NCBI RefSeq assembly: GCF_000814765.1 | Contig: NZ_JWIC01000007.1 | Location: forward strand, 784,500 to 848,499 | Origin: Pseudoalteromonas luteoviolacea | GTDB lineage: Bacteria > Pseudomonadota > Gammaproteobacteria > Enterobacterales > Alteromonadaceae | Length of the DNA: 64,000 bases | Reading direction: 5' to 3' | Part shown: positions 25,901 through 33,665 of the stretch, in pieces | Layout: every line of letters begins with the position of its first letter | Numbering within the stretch: position 1 is the first letter of the stretch | The notes under the pieces: generated by a model | The model's database searches: none | The model's input: the letters and a program-made list of their open reading frames with translations, nothing else | What the model was told of the DNA's origin: nothing | Made by a program: the position numbers and the translations under genes

Positions 25901-26490
25901 AAACTTTAGCTGTGACTTACCCGATTGTTGAAAAGGGGCGTGGACGGTTACGTTTTATTTGCTCAGCATCTCATACCTATGAAGACATTGATTATACGGT
26001 GAATGCGCTCATCGAATCTGAAAGGGAAGTGAATACTTGCTTTGATAAAGCTACTCAACAAGCCTTGAGTGATCAGTATGCTAAATCAGAAACCGAATTG
26101 CTCAGTCTAAAAAATTGGCGAGAAGAGTTTGTCCGTTACCTTAATGGAAATTTGCCAAGTGAAGAAAAGCCACAGCCTGATCTTACGATATCTGTTTTCC
26201 TTAATTCAGCCAATGCCCCAGTAACTTTGGCAGTTAAAATTGGTCGAGCATATAGTGTGTGTGATGAGGTGAGCCGCTTAGCGGGTTGTGAGTTGCATAT
26301 GGCAAGTAGTGAAGCGTTAAGCGCTTTATTATCTGGCAATGTCCAGGCCTTGCTCGAAAATATCTGCCATGCAGGTTGCTTGTTAAAAGGACAAACTGAG
26401 GTGTTTGTGTGGTTTGTTGCAAGGTTGATTGAGCGCAGTGTGAGTCGGGTGCATAAAAACGATCTAGAAGATGCGCTTGTAGATATGTAA
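22921..26490 (+). CDS. Hybrid NRPS adenylation / carrier / alpha-oxoamine synthase enzyme
   Basis: 1,189 residues. The adenylation domain (about 15-510) has VIYTSGSTGKPKG, FDTSVMETL (the Asp that contacts an amino-acid amine), NAYGPTEDT, YRTGDLC and KIRGFRIELGEIE. The carrier domain (about 530-610) has the pantetheine site GVDSLNL, Ser near 563. The PLP-dependent alpha-oxoamine synthase domain (about 680-1040) has GTGMGISAAATGM, VDEAHSFGFYG and TLSKAMGSIGG with the PLP lysine near 888. The tail (about 1065-1189) resembles an SCP2-like lipid-binding domain. Predicted chemistry is loading of an amino acid on the carrier, then decarboxylative condensation with a second amino acid to an alpha-amino ketone. 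No condensation or thioesterase domain and no neighbouring pathway genes are present. Confidence 0.88.
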   Translation: MHKAKNNSVSDVAHFEHKTVYELINWQSQQTPERTAIIDGTEEISYEKMMLAAWAIAVEIDAQNIPRGSLIAVCMARKWQLIAAMIGIHKAGCAYIPLDPNYPSSRVEYMLSHSRAQAAIVDSVDTAALCAKVKTHICLDTLDLSQQCIEPKTDINSEDLAYVIYTSGSTGKPKGVAVEHHSLIAMSKALSCVFGPTELQGVLAAASVCFDTSVMETLGTLSLGGTVLLAENALELTTLPYANRVKACVMVPSSMQAILNSGSLPENIECIVFGGEALKLSLVNKVHALIPRPRVINAYGPTEDTVFSTLKFIDVGEQTITIGKPVENSAAYILDETLNPVSEGMAGELCLSGDKLARGYLNDIQQTLERFVEINVDHQALKQRVYRTGDLCRWTDDGEIEFLGRIDQQVKIRGFRIELGEIESTLESLPFINAAAVSALETDTGQKLLVAYIVEQPEAPDHEALKSQLQARLPKYMVPHLFMSLDCLPLLPNDKLDRGNLPSLAQVRAANLTQPLAKNEPVVSGQSADMIARIQQVVATLLGIKDGMLVEHDASFESLGVDSLNLIELTNRLNKIFDTSLTPAMILTFPTITMLAGHLLAEQASSPKEKMPHTSETLSQFQTLLQSSHPTFGCASVQAWSIDDKSLLVEAILSMVNRLGINPYGKILRTGSASKGLIGDSYNDEQRTSIIWSTNLYFGLNRDPQVIKQATDALRNYGTGMGISAAATGMTDQHVEFEKAFAKLVGKDSACLFPTGYTANLGAISGILSANDIVVIDQLCHASIVDGARLSGATIRTFKHNDKDDLANVLSQEQSAYRTTLVVLESVYSMGEGTAPVADIVKTAKQYDALVLVDEAHSFGFYGEKGAGVCAEQGVSDQVDFIMTTLSKAMGSIGGVIAASEKHVNLLKSASRAYIFQASISPADIAAALTSLRILQNDDSMRAQLWDRTRYMRQKLLQAGFDLGTGDGPIITPHFGDKDKLYAIVRSLYQRGVQTLAVTYPIVEKGRGRLRFICSASHTYEDIDYTVNALIESEREVNTCFDKATQQALSDQYAKSETELLSLKNWREEFVRYLNGNLPSEEKPQPDLTISVFLNSANAPVTLAVKIGRAYSVCDEVSRLAGCELHMASSEALSALLSGNVQALLENICHAGCLLKGQTEVFVWFVARLIERSVSRVHKNDLEDALVDM

Positions 26491-26492
26491 GC

Positions 26493-26537
26493 AAATTAGG
26501 CCACTTGTAGGGTTTTATCATGTAAGTGGCCTAATTT
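26493..26537. terminator. Bidirectional terminator between convergent genes
   Basis: A perfect 14-bp stem (AAATTAGGCCACTT 26493-26506 with its complement 26524-26537) has a 17-base loop. The A/T-rich stem base gives a T run on either strand. It can serve both the biosynthetic gene (plus) and the beta-propeller gene (minus). Confidence 0.75.
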
Positions 26538-26543
26538 AATATT

Positions 26544-28442
26544 TTATTTCAGTGTTTTACAGCTCGTGTATCGGGTTAAATTTGTCATGTTGTTACTGTC
26601 GACAGATGTGATATTAAGCGGTAATGCTGATGTCACTGTTTTATTCCTGTTTACTAATACCAATGGGTTGTGGTCGGAATATTGATATGGATTACCACCC
26701 GCTGCAATTGCGACGAACTTAGAATAAGTAGACGCATTATGAATTGAACGAATATAGTTAAATTCACATAACTCATCAAAATACGTGTCTGGACTATCTA
26801 CTCGAGGGTGCATTAGTTTCTCGGTCAGTCTGCTTGCATGTCCCTCACCCTGATATACATCACTGCCTTTTGTCGCCATCACAGCGATGGCACCACCAGC
26901 GAGTGCATTGTTATAACTGGTATTTAAATTTTTTAAATCGCCATGCACTGTATGATCAGGGGTTTGTGGGAAGTATACATCGTAAGCGCTTTTATTTGGA
27001 TCTGATAGCACCAGGGTGCCAGATGAATAGCTGTGGTCAACATCGTTACTGATTTTTTCCTGAGACCAGTTATAGCCATCATAGAAGGACTTTGCCAAAT
27101 AATGATGGGCTGTTAAGCTTGCATCAATACTGGTGTCATTATGCGTCACTCCGACATATAAAATCATAGGTTTTTTGTGTGCACCACTGCCAGTAAAATT
27201 AATGTCCTTCATAAATATTTTGCGAGTGACAGGCTCTCCTTCACGAAAATACTTTCTCGCGACAATTTGCTCATAGCCTGCTTCTGATTGAATTGGAAAC
27301 TGAATATTTTGATTTTTCGCGTTTTGCCAGCTCAATCCACCATCCGATGAATGCATGTAATATAAGTTTGTTCTATCGTCGATACTCCCGCCATGTACAT
27401 CTTCATTGAGATATATATTGAAGGCCAAGACAATATCATTACCTTTCGCATTACCCACAACATAGTTACCTCTGTAATTGGCTAAGACTTTAACGTTTTT
27501 CATTTGTATTGGGTTTGTGCCGTTGGGGTGTAGCTCTGCCGTGATGAGTGCATTTCTCGCTTTTCCATTGCAAGGATCCGTTTTATACGTTCGGTTTTTG
27601 CAATGCATGGTGTAAATCACTCTAAAATATCCATCCGGTACCCAAAATAGTTTGGGGTAGGTAATGCCTCTGTAGAGCGGTTTACTGCTATTGTTTTTAA
27701 AGGGGTCCGTTTGGCTGTAGTCAAAAGTCGCGGGGGAGACATCGACAAAGTCGTCGATATTGTTCGGGTATTTACTTCTAAAAATAAATGAGCCGGAATT
27801 TGCAGCTGATCCTGCAATTAAAATATAGATATAGCCCTGTGCATCGACGTTTAGTACGGCATTTTGATGCGGGTCATCCTTGTACAGCATATGGACGAGC
27901 GTCGGCTTGGTGACTTTATTACTGGCTGGATCTACTTTAGAAACATATATGCCTAACGCATTCGTTTTACCATCTGAGCGTTTAAAAGAAGATATGCTTC
28001 TGCCTCCGCCACTTGTTGAGCCGTATTTACCCAGCCCTTCCACCACCACAGGGCCTGAGTGGACAAAGTAAACATTATTGTTGTGTTCGACGGCTGTTGG
28101 ATAGTGTTTCGCTGTGTAAGTCCCTAAGTTACCTGAATATTTACTTACGGTTTCGTTTGTACCATTTTGGTCAATATCTATTTCTACATCGGCCCAAGAT
28201 AGCCTAAAACTAAAGCCATTGAATCCATCTCTTTTAGAAAACTGTGTAACGGAATAAGCATTACTGCCGCAAGATGAGTCGTCCCACTGCGTTAGGCACT
28301 CGCCTGTTGGTGACTTTAAATATGAATACACATTAAAGCTATCTTTCCATGGTGAGTGTGTGATTTCACTTTGTACATCAGCATAGCTCATTGAGCTAAA
28401 TAAAAGTGCTGCTAGGGATCCCTTTAAAACTGCTTTTAACAT
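26544..28442 (-). CDS. Exported BNR-type beta-propeller protein (possible polysaccharide-active enzyme)
   Basis: 632 residues with a clear signal peptide (MLKAVLKGSLAALLFSSMSYA). The rest is beta-rich with aromatic blades. It contains an Asp-box in YYMHSSDGGLSWQNA and DDPHQNAVLNVDAQGYIYIL, as in BNR_4 propellers, a fold shared by PL24/PL25 ulvan lyases and other secreted polysaccharide enzymes. Conserved Cys pairs (ECLTQWDDSSC, HCKNRTYKTDPC) suggest disulfides. It is monocistronic. A lyase role is only a possibility; the propeller fold is the better supported part. Confidence 0.65.
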   Translation of the reverse strand: MLKAVLKGSLAALLFSSMSYADVQSEITHSPWKDSFNVYSYLKSPTGECLTQWDDSSCGSNAYSVTQFSKRDGFNGFSFRLSWADVEIDIDQNGTNETVSKYSGNLGTYTAKHYPTAVEHNNNVYFVHSGPVVVEGLGKYGSTSGGGRSISSFKRSDGKTNALGIYVSKVDPASNKVTKPTLVHMLYKDDPHQNAVLNVDAQGYIYILIAGSAANSGSFIFRSKYPNNIDDFVDVSPATFDYSQTDPFKNNSSKPLYRGITYPKLFWVPDGYFRVIYTMHCKNRTYKTDPCNGKARNALITAELHPNGTNPIQMKNVKVLANYRGNYVVGNAKGNDIVLAFNIYLNEDVHGGSIDDRTNLYYMHSSDGGLSWQNAKNQNIQFPIQSEAGYEQIVARKYFREGEPVTRKIFMKDINFTGSGAHKKPMILYVGVTHNDTSIDASLTAHHYLAKSFYDGYNWSQEKISNDVDHSYSSGTLVLSDPNKSAYDVYFPQTPDHTVHGDLKNLNTSYNNALAGGAIAVMATKGSDVYQGEGHASRLTEKLMHPRVDSPDTYFDELCEFNYIRSIHNASTYSKFVAIAAGGNPYQYSDHNPLVLVNRNKTVTSALPLNITSVDSNNMTNLTRYTSCKTLK

Positions 28443-29018
28443 TTAATTCTCCTTAATTTCCTTATGTTGTATTGAAGGTGGTAAAAGCGATTGGGAATAA
28501 AACTACCCGAGATTGGCAGTTAATTAAAGTGTCAAAAATAACAGGTTAAATAGTGAGCGGTAGTGTCATTGAGACAACGACATCAGCTAAATGTCAAATG
28601 GGCAGAATTGAGTTTTTTGTTGAAAGTAACTCATTTTAGATAGTGAAAAAACAGTGAAAATGAATCTGAAAGCTTGGTCTGATAAGGCGTGTGGTCGTCA
28701 TCTTTAATATCAACTTGGGTCGTCATGTGATTAAGACACTGTGTTCAATAAGGTGCATCCCCTTTATTGTGGTGTTATTGCCCTGTTTTTGGCAGAGCCT
28801 TGTATTTTATAAGCAGAGAGCTTATTCGAGAATGACACCACCTAAGCAAAGTATTTTATGCTTTTTAGCTGTGATATTCATCGAACGACTAACACTCGGG
28901 GGTCTAAATTCGTACTTAGTTATATTTACCTACCTCATATTTATGGTTAGCTTATTTCTCTAGCCTGCGCTGAAATGAAGCTGGGTCAGTGTATTTCAAC
29001 TTGCAAGGGGGCTCAGCA
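28443..29018 (+). other. Intergenic region
   Basis: About 575 bases. It contains the promoter region of the minus-strand propeller gene, which has CTTAAGGAGAATTAA before its ATG, and the 3' flank of the GNAT gene. A hydrophobic 90-codon plus-strand frame (28691-28963) lacks a ribosome site and was not accepted. Nothing else could be identified. Confidence 0.4.
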
Positions 29019-29492
29019 CTAACTCAAAGTTTGCCGCATCTTTCGTCCTCCCACGGGGGTCAACCCATTACGCTGATAAAAGCTCAAAGTGCGTTCGAAC
29101 TCAGGGAGAGGCGGTGTACAGAGTTCAAGGCATGCCCAATCACGTTTGCGACCAAAGTCTTTGACTTGCTCTATTAATAAGGCACCTACCTGCTGCGATC
29201 TGAGCTCATCCGATACGTAAAACTCTTGAATAACGCCTATTTTTCCTCCCGCATATAACGCATAAGTTTCTGTCATGGTGGCGACGGCAACAGGCTGGTG
29301 GTTGAACGTGCCGATGATCGCTAAGTAATGCCCACCTTCGAGTAAATCTCGACAACGCTCACTGGTACTTTTCACATCAATATTAAAATGCTTGGCGTTG
29401 GTTTTATGACAAATCTCAGTGGTGAGTTGTACAACCATTTCAGCAATGATTGTGCAGTCTTGGGCTGTGGCAACTTTAAAGTGTATATTCAT
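29019..29492 (-). CDS. GNAT family N-acetyltransferase
   Basis: 157 residues. GNAT features in order: FKVATAQDCTIIAEMVVQLT at the N-terminus, YLAIIGTFNHQPVAVATMTE (central strands), GVIQEFYVSDELRSQQVGALLIEQV (acetyl-CoA loop with RSQQVG) and the C-terminal FYQRNGLTPVGGRKM. The substrate is unknown. It is transcribed alone. The second acetyltransferase in the window (13620-14096) is only distantly similar. Confidence 0.85.
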   Translation of the reverse strand: MNIHFKVATAQDCTIIAEMVVQLTTEICHKTNAKHFNIDVKSTSERCRDLLEGGHYLAIIGTFNHQPVAVATMTETYALYAGGKIGVIQEFYVSDELRSQQVGALLIEQVKDFGRKRDWACLELCTPPLPEFERTLSFYQRNGLTPVGGRKMRQTLS

Positions 29493-29660
29493 CGTTCACC
29501 TTTACTTTAGTTACAGGGTAAGGAAGTGAGTGGGTATGTTAAATCCAGCGTTTTAAAACATCACTCACAGTAGTGGTTCTAAAGTAAGTGATGCTTGATT
29601 TAAGCTCTGCAATGAAACCCGTTAAGCGCATGCCTGCTGAGCGCACAGTACACATACGTG

Positions 29661-30101
29661 TTATTTGTCTTGTGCTCTTGGCACATATTGCGCAACTTTA
29701 CTGGTGACTTGCCATTTTTTGCCGTCGAACACCAAGTTTAGATAGTCTACATAGCCATGCTGCTTATGTTCGCCCCACGTAAACTCGACAGTCGCGTTAG
29801 CCACATTTTTGGTTTTTAGGAGTTTGGTTATTTCAACGTTGACATGCCACTTATTACCAGTATCAATTAGTTTAATAAATTGGTTGCGATTAAAACTATT
29901 GAAGTTGTCGCGCTGGTCAAAAAATTGAATGGTTGCAGATTCTTGAAAGGCCATTTCAACATTTTTACCGATACCTTGTGTAACACCCGTAATATAGGAG
30001 TTTATGGCTTCTTGTGGTGTGGCAAAATCTTGGGCATGTGCCTTGAACGCAGCGCAAATCAAGATGAGTGAGCTGGTTGCGTATAGTGATGCGATATTCA
30101 T
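29661..30101 (-). CDS. Exported NTF2-like (lumazine-binding-type) protein
   Basis: 146 residues from ATG 30101, chosen because AAAGGA lies about 7 bases upstream, whereas ATG 30107 would abut the ribosome site. A signal peptide (ending near AHAQD) is followed by TPQEAINSYITGVTQG, VEMAFQESATIQFFDQ, NRNQFIKLI and a C-terminal LVFDGKKWQVTSKVAQYVPR. That order is typical of the putative lumazine-binding / NTF2-like family of small periplasmic proteins. The ligand is unknown. Confidence 0.7.
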   Translation of the reverse strand: MNIASLYATSSLILICAAFKAHAQDFATPQEAINSYITGVTQGIGKNVEMAFQESATIQFFDQRDNFNSFNRNQFIKLIDTGNKWHVNVEITKLLKTKNVANATVEFTWGEHKQHGYVDYLNLVFDGKKWQVTSKVAQYVPRAQDK

Positions 30102-30414
30102 GGTCATTCCTTTTTGTTTTTATTTTAGCCTTTTGTGATATTACCGTCTGGTTGGCGGTTCAACAAGTAGACTTCAATCTTAAGTAGCTATGAGAAAGGT
30201 ATGATTTAGTTTGCTTTTTGATATAAATAGCGAATATTTTTTTTGGAAAATTAAGCATGATGAACAAAGGCTTTAGGCAATTGGATATGCGAGTGGCTCA
30301 TAGTTGACTTACCCCCTTTGCCATGAGGATAAGCCAATATGTAGACCTTTTTAAATTTGCACCATTTAAAGGGGTTGGTATACAAAGCGACTTAACAGGT
30401 CTGAATAAGGGTAA
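30102..30414 (+). other. Intergenic region
   Basis: About 310 bases between two minus-strand genes. It includes the promoter region of the NTF2-like gene. No terminator hairpin with a T run or RNA gene was recognised. Confidence 0.4.
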
Positions 30415-30735
30415 TTAATCTATGCTCAGTGCTTCAAAACGACTCTGCGTACCAGCGTTGCACTTTACGTCATTTGCATAAATGGTGACTTGCTTTTGGT
30501 GGTTGTATGCAGATAAAGCTAAATCTTGAAGTGTCTTCCAAGTGTGCGGATCTGTATCACCAATGTAGCTATAAAAATACCCTGAGCCACATGGTGAGTT
30601 GGCAGTGCCTTGAAGATAAATGTGGAAGTTATTTTTACCAGCTCCTATTTTTGTGATCTGTCCAGTTGCAACATTTGCAGACATTGCTGAGGTTGATATG
30701 ACACACCCTGCGAGTATTAACAGTAATCTTTTCAT
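30415..30735 (-). CDS. Small exported two-cysteine protein
   Basis: 106 residues from ATG 30735, with AAAAGGAGC 7 bases upstream; an in-frame earlier start would add 12 residues before the leader. A signal peptide (cleavage after AMSA) is followed by VATGQITKIGAG, HIYLQGTANSPCGSG, then a helix LQDLALSAYNHQKQVTIYA and VKCNAGTQSRFEALSI. The same layout occurs in the protein at 60547-60891: ATGKI near the N-terminus, Cys, an Ala-rich helix, a V-x-I strand, Cys. The two look like distant members of one periplasmic family. Function unknown. Confidence 0.65.
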   Translation of the reverse strand: MKRLLLILAGCVISTSAMSANVATGQITKIGAGKNNFHIYLQGTANSPCGSGYFYSYIGDTDPHTWKTLQDLALSAYNHQKQVTIYANDVKCNAGTQSRFEALSID

Positions 30736-31039
30736 TGAAAAAGCTCCTTTTATCATTGTTAAGACACCCAAATATAGACTTTTGGACGTGTTTTTGCGAG
30801 TGCATCAAGTGACGATGTTTTAGACTTGGGCATGGTTGATATGACAGGTGGTCTAGTATGTGGCTCAGGATAGGCGGACTCTGATTTTGTCCCAGTAAAT
30901 TTGAAATTCAGTCATTTTGGTTTCAAAATTGCTGTCTGCAACAGTGTTGTTAATTGACTGGCTATTAATCGGTTCTTCAATAAGTTGGGCACATCTTTTG
31001 GCCAGAGTGCGCCCGTATATCATGTCGTAAAGCTGCCTA
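30736..31039 (+). other. Intergenic region
   Basis: About 300 bases between the radical SAM gene and the small exported protein gene, both on the minus strand. It should contain the promoter of the latter. No precursor-peptide frame with a ribosome site was found here. Confidence 0.4.
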
Positions 31040-32068
31040 TCAATAACTCACATGACAGTCTATTTGCTTTTGTTTTGCTTCATTTATCACTGTCTTTACT
31101 AAGGCTTTTCTCATTGGGTCATCTTCTATACTGCTAAAATCAGCAACCGTACATGAGGCACAAATGCCTTGTTTGGGGCTAAAGTCGTATAAGGAGCGGC
31201 GCATCAAATTCAGCTTTTTTGACGTGTATAAGTCAAATATGGAGGCTGTTGCCACATTGCCTACTTGCTCTAGATTGGTGTCGCTGTCATGAAAAGACTC
31301 ACAGCAAGGTTGTACATTGCCATCATAGAATATGGTGAACTCTCTAAACGGCCTTGCACAAGGCATGATGCGTTTATAGCTTGACGAACTATGATCTTCT
31401 AACGTCCCACCTCGGTTTGTACCGTGCTTACGCCAATCTGGCCATTGAATAATTACTCGGACGCCAAGCTGTCTGAAATCAATGAGCTCATGGTTTTCAA
31501 TATAGGATAGTGACATTTTGTCATCAAAGGCGGTGTACTCTAACTTATTGAGTAATTTGGTGACACGACGCAAAATGGTGGCTGGACTTTGCTCAACATT
31601 AGGTAATGGATGCAAAGTAACGCATATCTGATCGAGCCCACTGGCACTGAGCGTGATCAATCTACTGAGTTTTAAATAATCACCGTTTGAATTAAAGCCA
31701 ATGTGGCTTGCAGGTAAATGTTGCCTAACGGTATGTATTTTGGATTCTAATGAAGGATCCATAAGTGGTTCATTATACAAGTTTAGAGATATTTTATTGT
31801 CGTATCGAATTTGCGCTAATTCTTTACAGGTTTTCTCTAGTACTGAGGTGTCTAAATATGTTTGCGCGTCATGCCGATCTGAAAAGCTAACGGGGCAATA
31901 ATCGCACTTTCTATTACATTGATAAGAAAGTTCAAGGTTAATAATCTCGACATGCTTTTTAAACAGTATTTTTTTTTCAGTATAAGATAGGCGTTCACTT
32001 CCTGCGCCGCCCATCAATAACTTTAAATTTTCATTTCCATTAAAGCCAATTAGCTCAAAGTAATTCAT
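31040..32068 (-). CDS. Radical SAM protein with SPASM-like C-terminal cluster
   Basis: 342 residues from ATG 32068, which has ACAGGT about 6 bases upstream; ATG 32083 has no clear ribosome site. The radical SAM motif CNRKCDYC (CxxxCxxC) lies near residue 55 after NLELSYQ. SAM-site features follow (LNLYNEPLMDP, HIGFNSNG, ICVTLHPLP). The C-terminal third carries further cysteines, MPCARPF, GNVQPCCES and GICASC, an arrangement like a SPASM/twitch auxiliary Fe-S cluster. Such enzymes modify peptides or sugars. No maturase partner, transporter or obvious precursor gene is adjacent, so the substrate is unknown. Confidence 0.85.
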   Translation of the reverse strand: MNYFELIGFNGNENLKLLMGGAGSERLSYTEKKILFKKHVEIINLELSYQCNRKCDYCPVSFSDRHDAQTYLDTSVLEKTCKELAQIRYDNKISLNLYNEPLMDPSLESKIHTVRQHLPASHIGFNSNGDYLKLSRLITLSASGLDQICVTLHPLPNVEQSPATILRRVTKLLNKLEYTAFDDKMSLSYIENHELIDFRQLGVRVIIQWPDWRKHGTNRGGTLEDHSSSSYKRIMPCARPFREFTIFYDGNVQPCCESFHDSDTNLEQVGNVATASIFDLYTSKKLNLMRRSLYDFSPKQGICASCTVADFSSIEDDPMRKALVKTVINEAKQKQIDCHVSY

Positions 32069-32083
32069 ATATAACCTGTCCAT

Positions 32084-32866
32084 TTACAGCTAGTCAGGAG
32101 GTCAAAGAGATCTTTAAAATCGCTTTGTTATTCTTGTCTTTATCGTATCTATTAAATTTCTTTTCTACAGTCATTGGACATGTTGACTTTTTGGCTGTAG
32201 ATACATTGAATTGTATTTTATGCACTATTCATGCCTAAAGTACAATTATTTCAATAGGTTTGTTGTGTTTTATGAAGTAATTTGTACATATCATACGCAG
32301 TGTATCATTCGTCATGCTTTTTTTTGAGCGATTATATGGTCTTATTTAATTGGAAAGAATTAAAAATACGATGAAGATAAATTTGCTTACTTAATGAACT
32401 GTTCATGTATTTTAATATGCTAGCTCATATTTTATAAAGTAAAGCGTTACTGCTTAAAAAAAGTGCTTTTTGAGGATGAAATTTTTACTCATATGAAGCT
32501 AAAATTAAATCCTTTTTTAAAAACTTATATTGCATTTATTTAAATTTGAAATATATTTTTTACAAGTTGCTCGGTTTTTATGTTTTTGTGATTGGTAGTA
32601 ATCATAATTTATGAATATATTCACTGGTGCCAACGTTTTTGAGATAAAGAGCCGTATGATTTTTCTATTAAGTCATTTTATGATTTTTTTATGTATCTGT
32701 TCGGGTAATGTGCTATTAACTTAGGTTATTTTTAACTTATTTTGCTACGTCTTTATGTTGTTATTCATGTTAGAAGCCTAAACTTTGTCACCAAAGGGCA
32801 TGTCAGGTAGAGAGTCTGTGCCGTAGTCGACATCGCAAGGCTTATGAGCCTTGCTGGTAATGCGTA
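32084..32866 (+). other. Long AT-rich intergenic region
   Basis: Nearly 800 bases with very low GC and many stops in all frames. It holds the promoter of the radical SAM gene. A perfect 8-bp hairpin (GCAAGGCT / AGCCTTGC, 32835-32854) lies just after the end of the pseudogene, without a T run. A 38-codon plus-strand frame near 32611 has no ribosome site. Acquired or decayed DNA is likely from composition. Confidence 0.45.
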
Positions 32867-33594
32867 TTACTGACAAGTTGAAACCAGTGTGTCTTTTAAA
32901 AACTTTCCGACTTGGTTTTGTGTATCTAGACTAAAGCTGTAGTGTCCACCTTTAAGCGCAATATGCTTATAAGAGTGAGGGGAGTTAACTTTGTTTAACT
33001 GCGCCATGATGTCATTAGACATGCTATATGATGGCCAGATTTCATCTTCTTTAGCCGAAACGAGTAAAATAGGGCCATTGTTTTTTTCTATGGGAATGCG
33101 TGCAGCGCTAATAATATCTTTGTGCGTGTTGGCGAGAGCTTGGTTGAAAGCTGGTGTAAATTTACCTGTAAAATTACCTTTTTGCATCTGCCAAGTTAGT
33201 AGGGGGGCATCAACATAATTAAGCGGCTTTTCGCGTAATTTCCAACCTGAGCGCGAAGAAGTGGTTTTCACCGCGTTCCAACTGACATGTGTAGGCATTA
33301 CAGCAACAATGTGATTGATATTGTCAAAGTAGCTCTCCAGTAGCAGGTCTAGTTCGGCTGTTTTTTAAAAACCATATACGGTGATGCCGCTTTTTGTTTT
33401 TTGGTTCCTGAACCAATGTATTGATACGCTTGGCTATCACATTTAGGGGTAACTCCATCGGTTGTGCTGGCGTTGTTTACGCAAAAGGTTAGTACTGATA
33501 AGTGCCGAAAATGCAGTAAAAATAAATCGTAATCGTCATTTTTTGGTGGTGACAGGTTAGTGGTGGGGCTTTTTGCCCTGTGCCACACTGGCAA
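32867..33594 (-). pseudogene. Decayed BAAT / acyl-CoA thioester hydrolase family gene
   Basis: The 143-codon frame 32867-33298 matches the C-terminal part of BAAT-type alpha/beta hydrolases (PTHVSWNAV, SGWKLREKPLNYV, ILLVSAKEDEIWPS with the catalytic Asp, LKGGHYSF with the catalytic His). Reading further upstream in the same frame gives AELDLLLESYFDNINHIVAV, then a stop at an A/T homopolymer near 33365. The nucleophile motif (G-x-S-K-G before AEL) is absent. A second frame (33349-33594, with NNASTTDGVTPKCDSQAYQY) and a third giving a signal-like FIFTAFSALIST suggest further frameshifts or deletion. Confidence 0.65.
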
Positions 33595-33601
33595 ATGGGT
33601 A

Positions 33602-33625
33602 AGAGTGGCAAGTTGTTGCCACTCT
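33602..33625 (-). terminator. Perfect hairpin after the exported protein gene
   Basis: AGAGTGGCAA / TTGCCACTCT, a 10-bp perfect stem with a 4-base loop, lies 41 bases after the stop of the minus-strand gene at 33666. No T run follows on the minus strand, so terminator function is tentative. Confidence 0.35.
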
Positions 33626-33665
33626 ATTTGGCAGCATTGCGAGTACAGCGCTTTAAAAGACCAGG

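Noticed and set aside
28691..28963. 90-codon hydrophobic plus-strand frame
   Set aside because: No ribosome site; the hydrophobic composition is expected by chance in AT-rich intergenic DNA.
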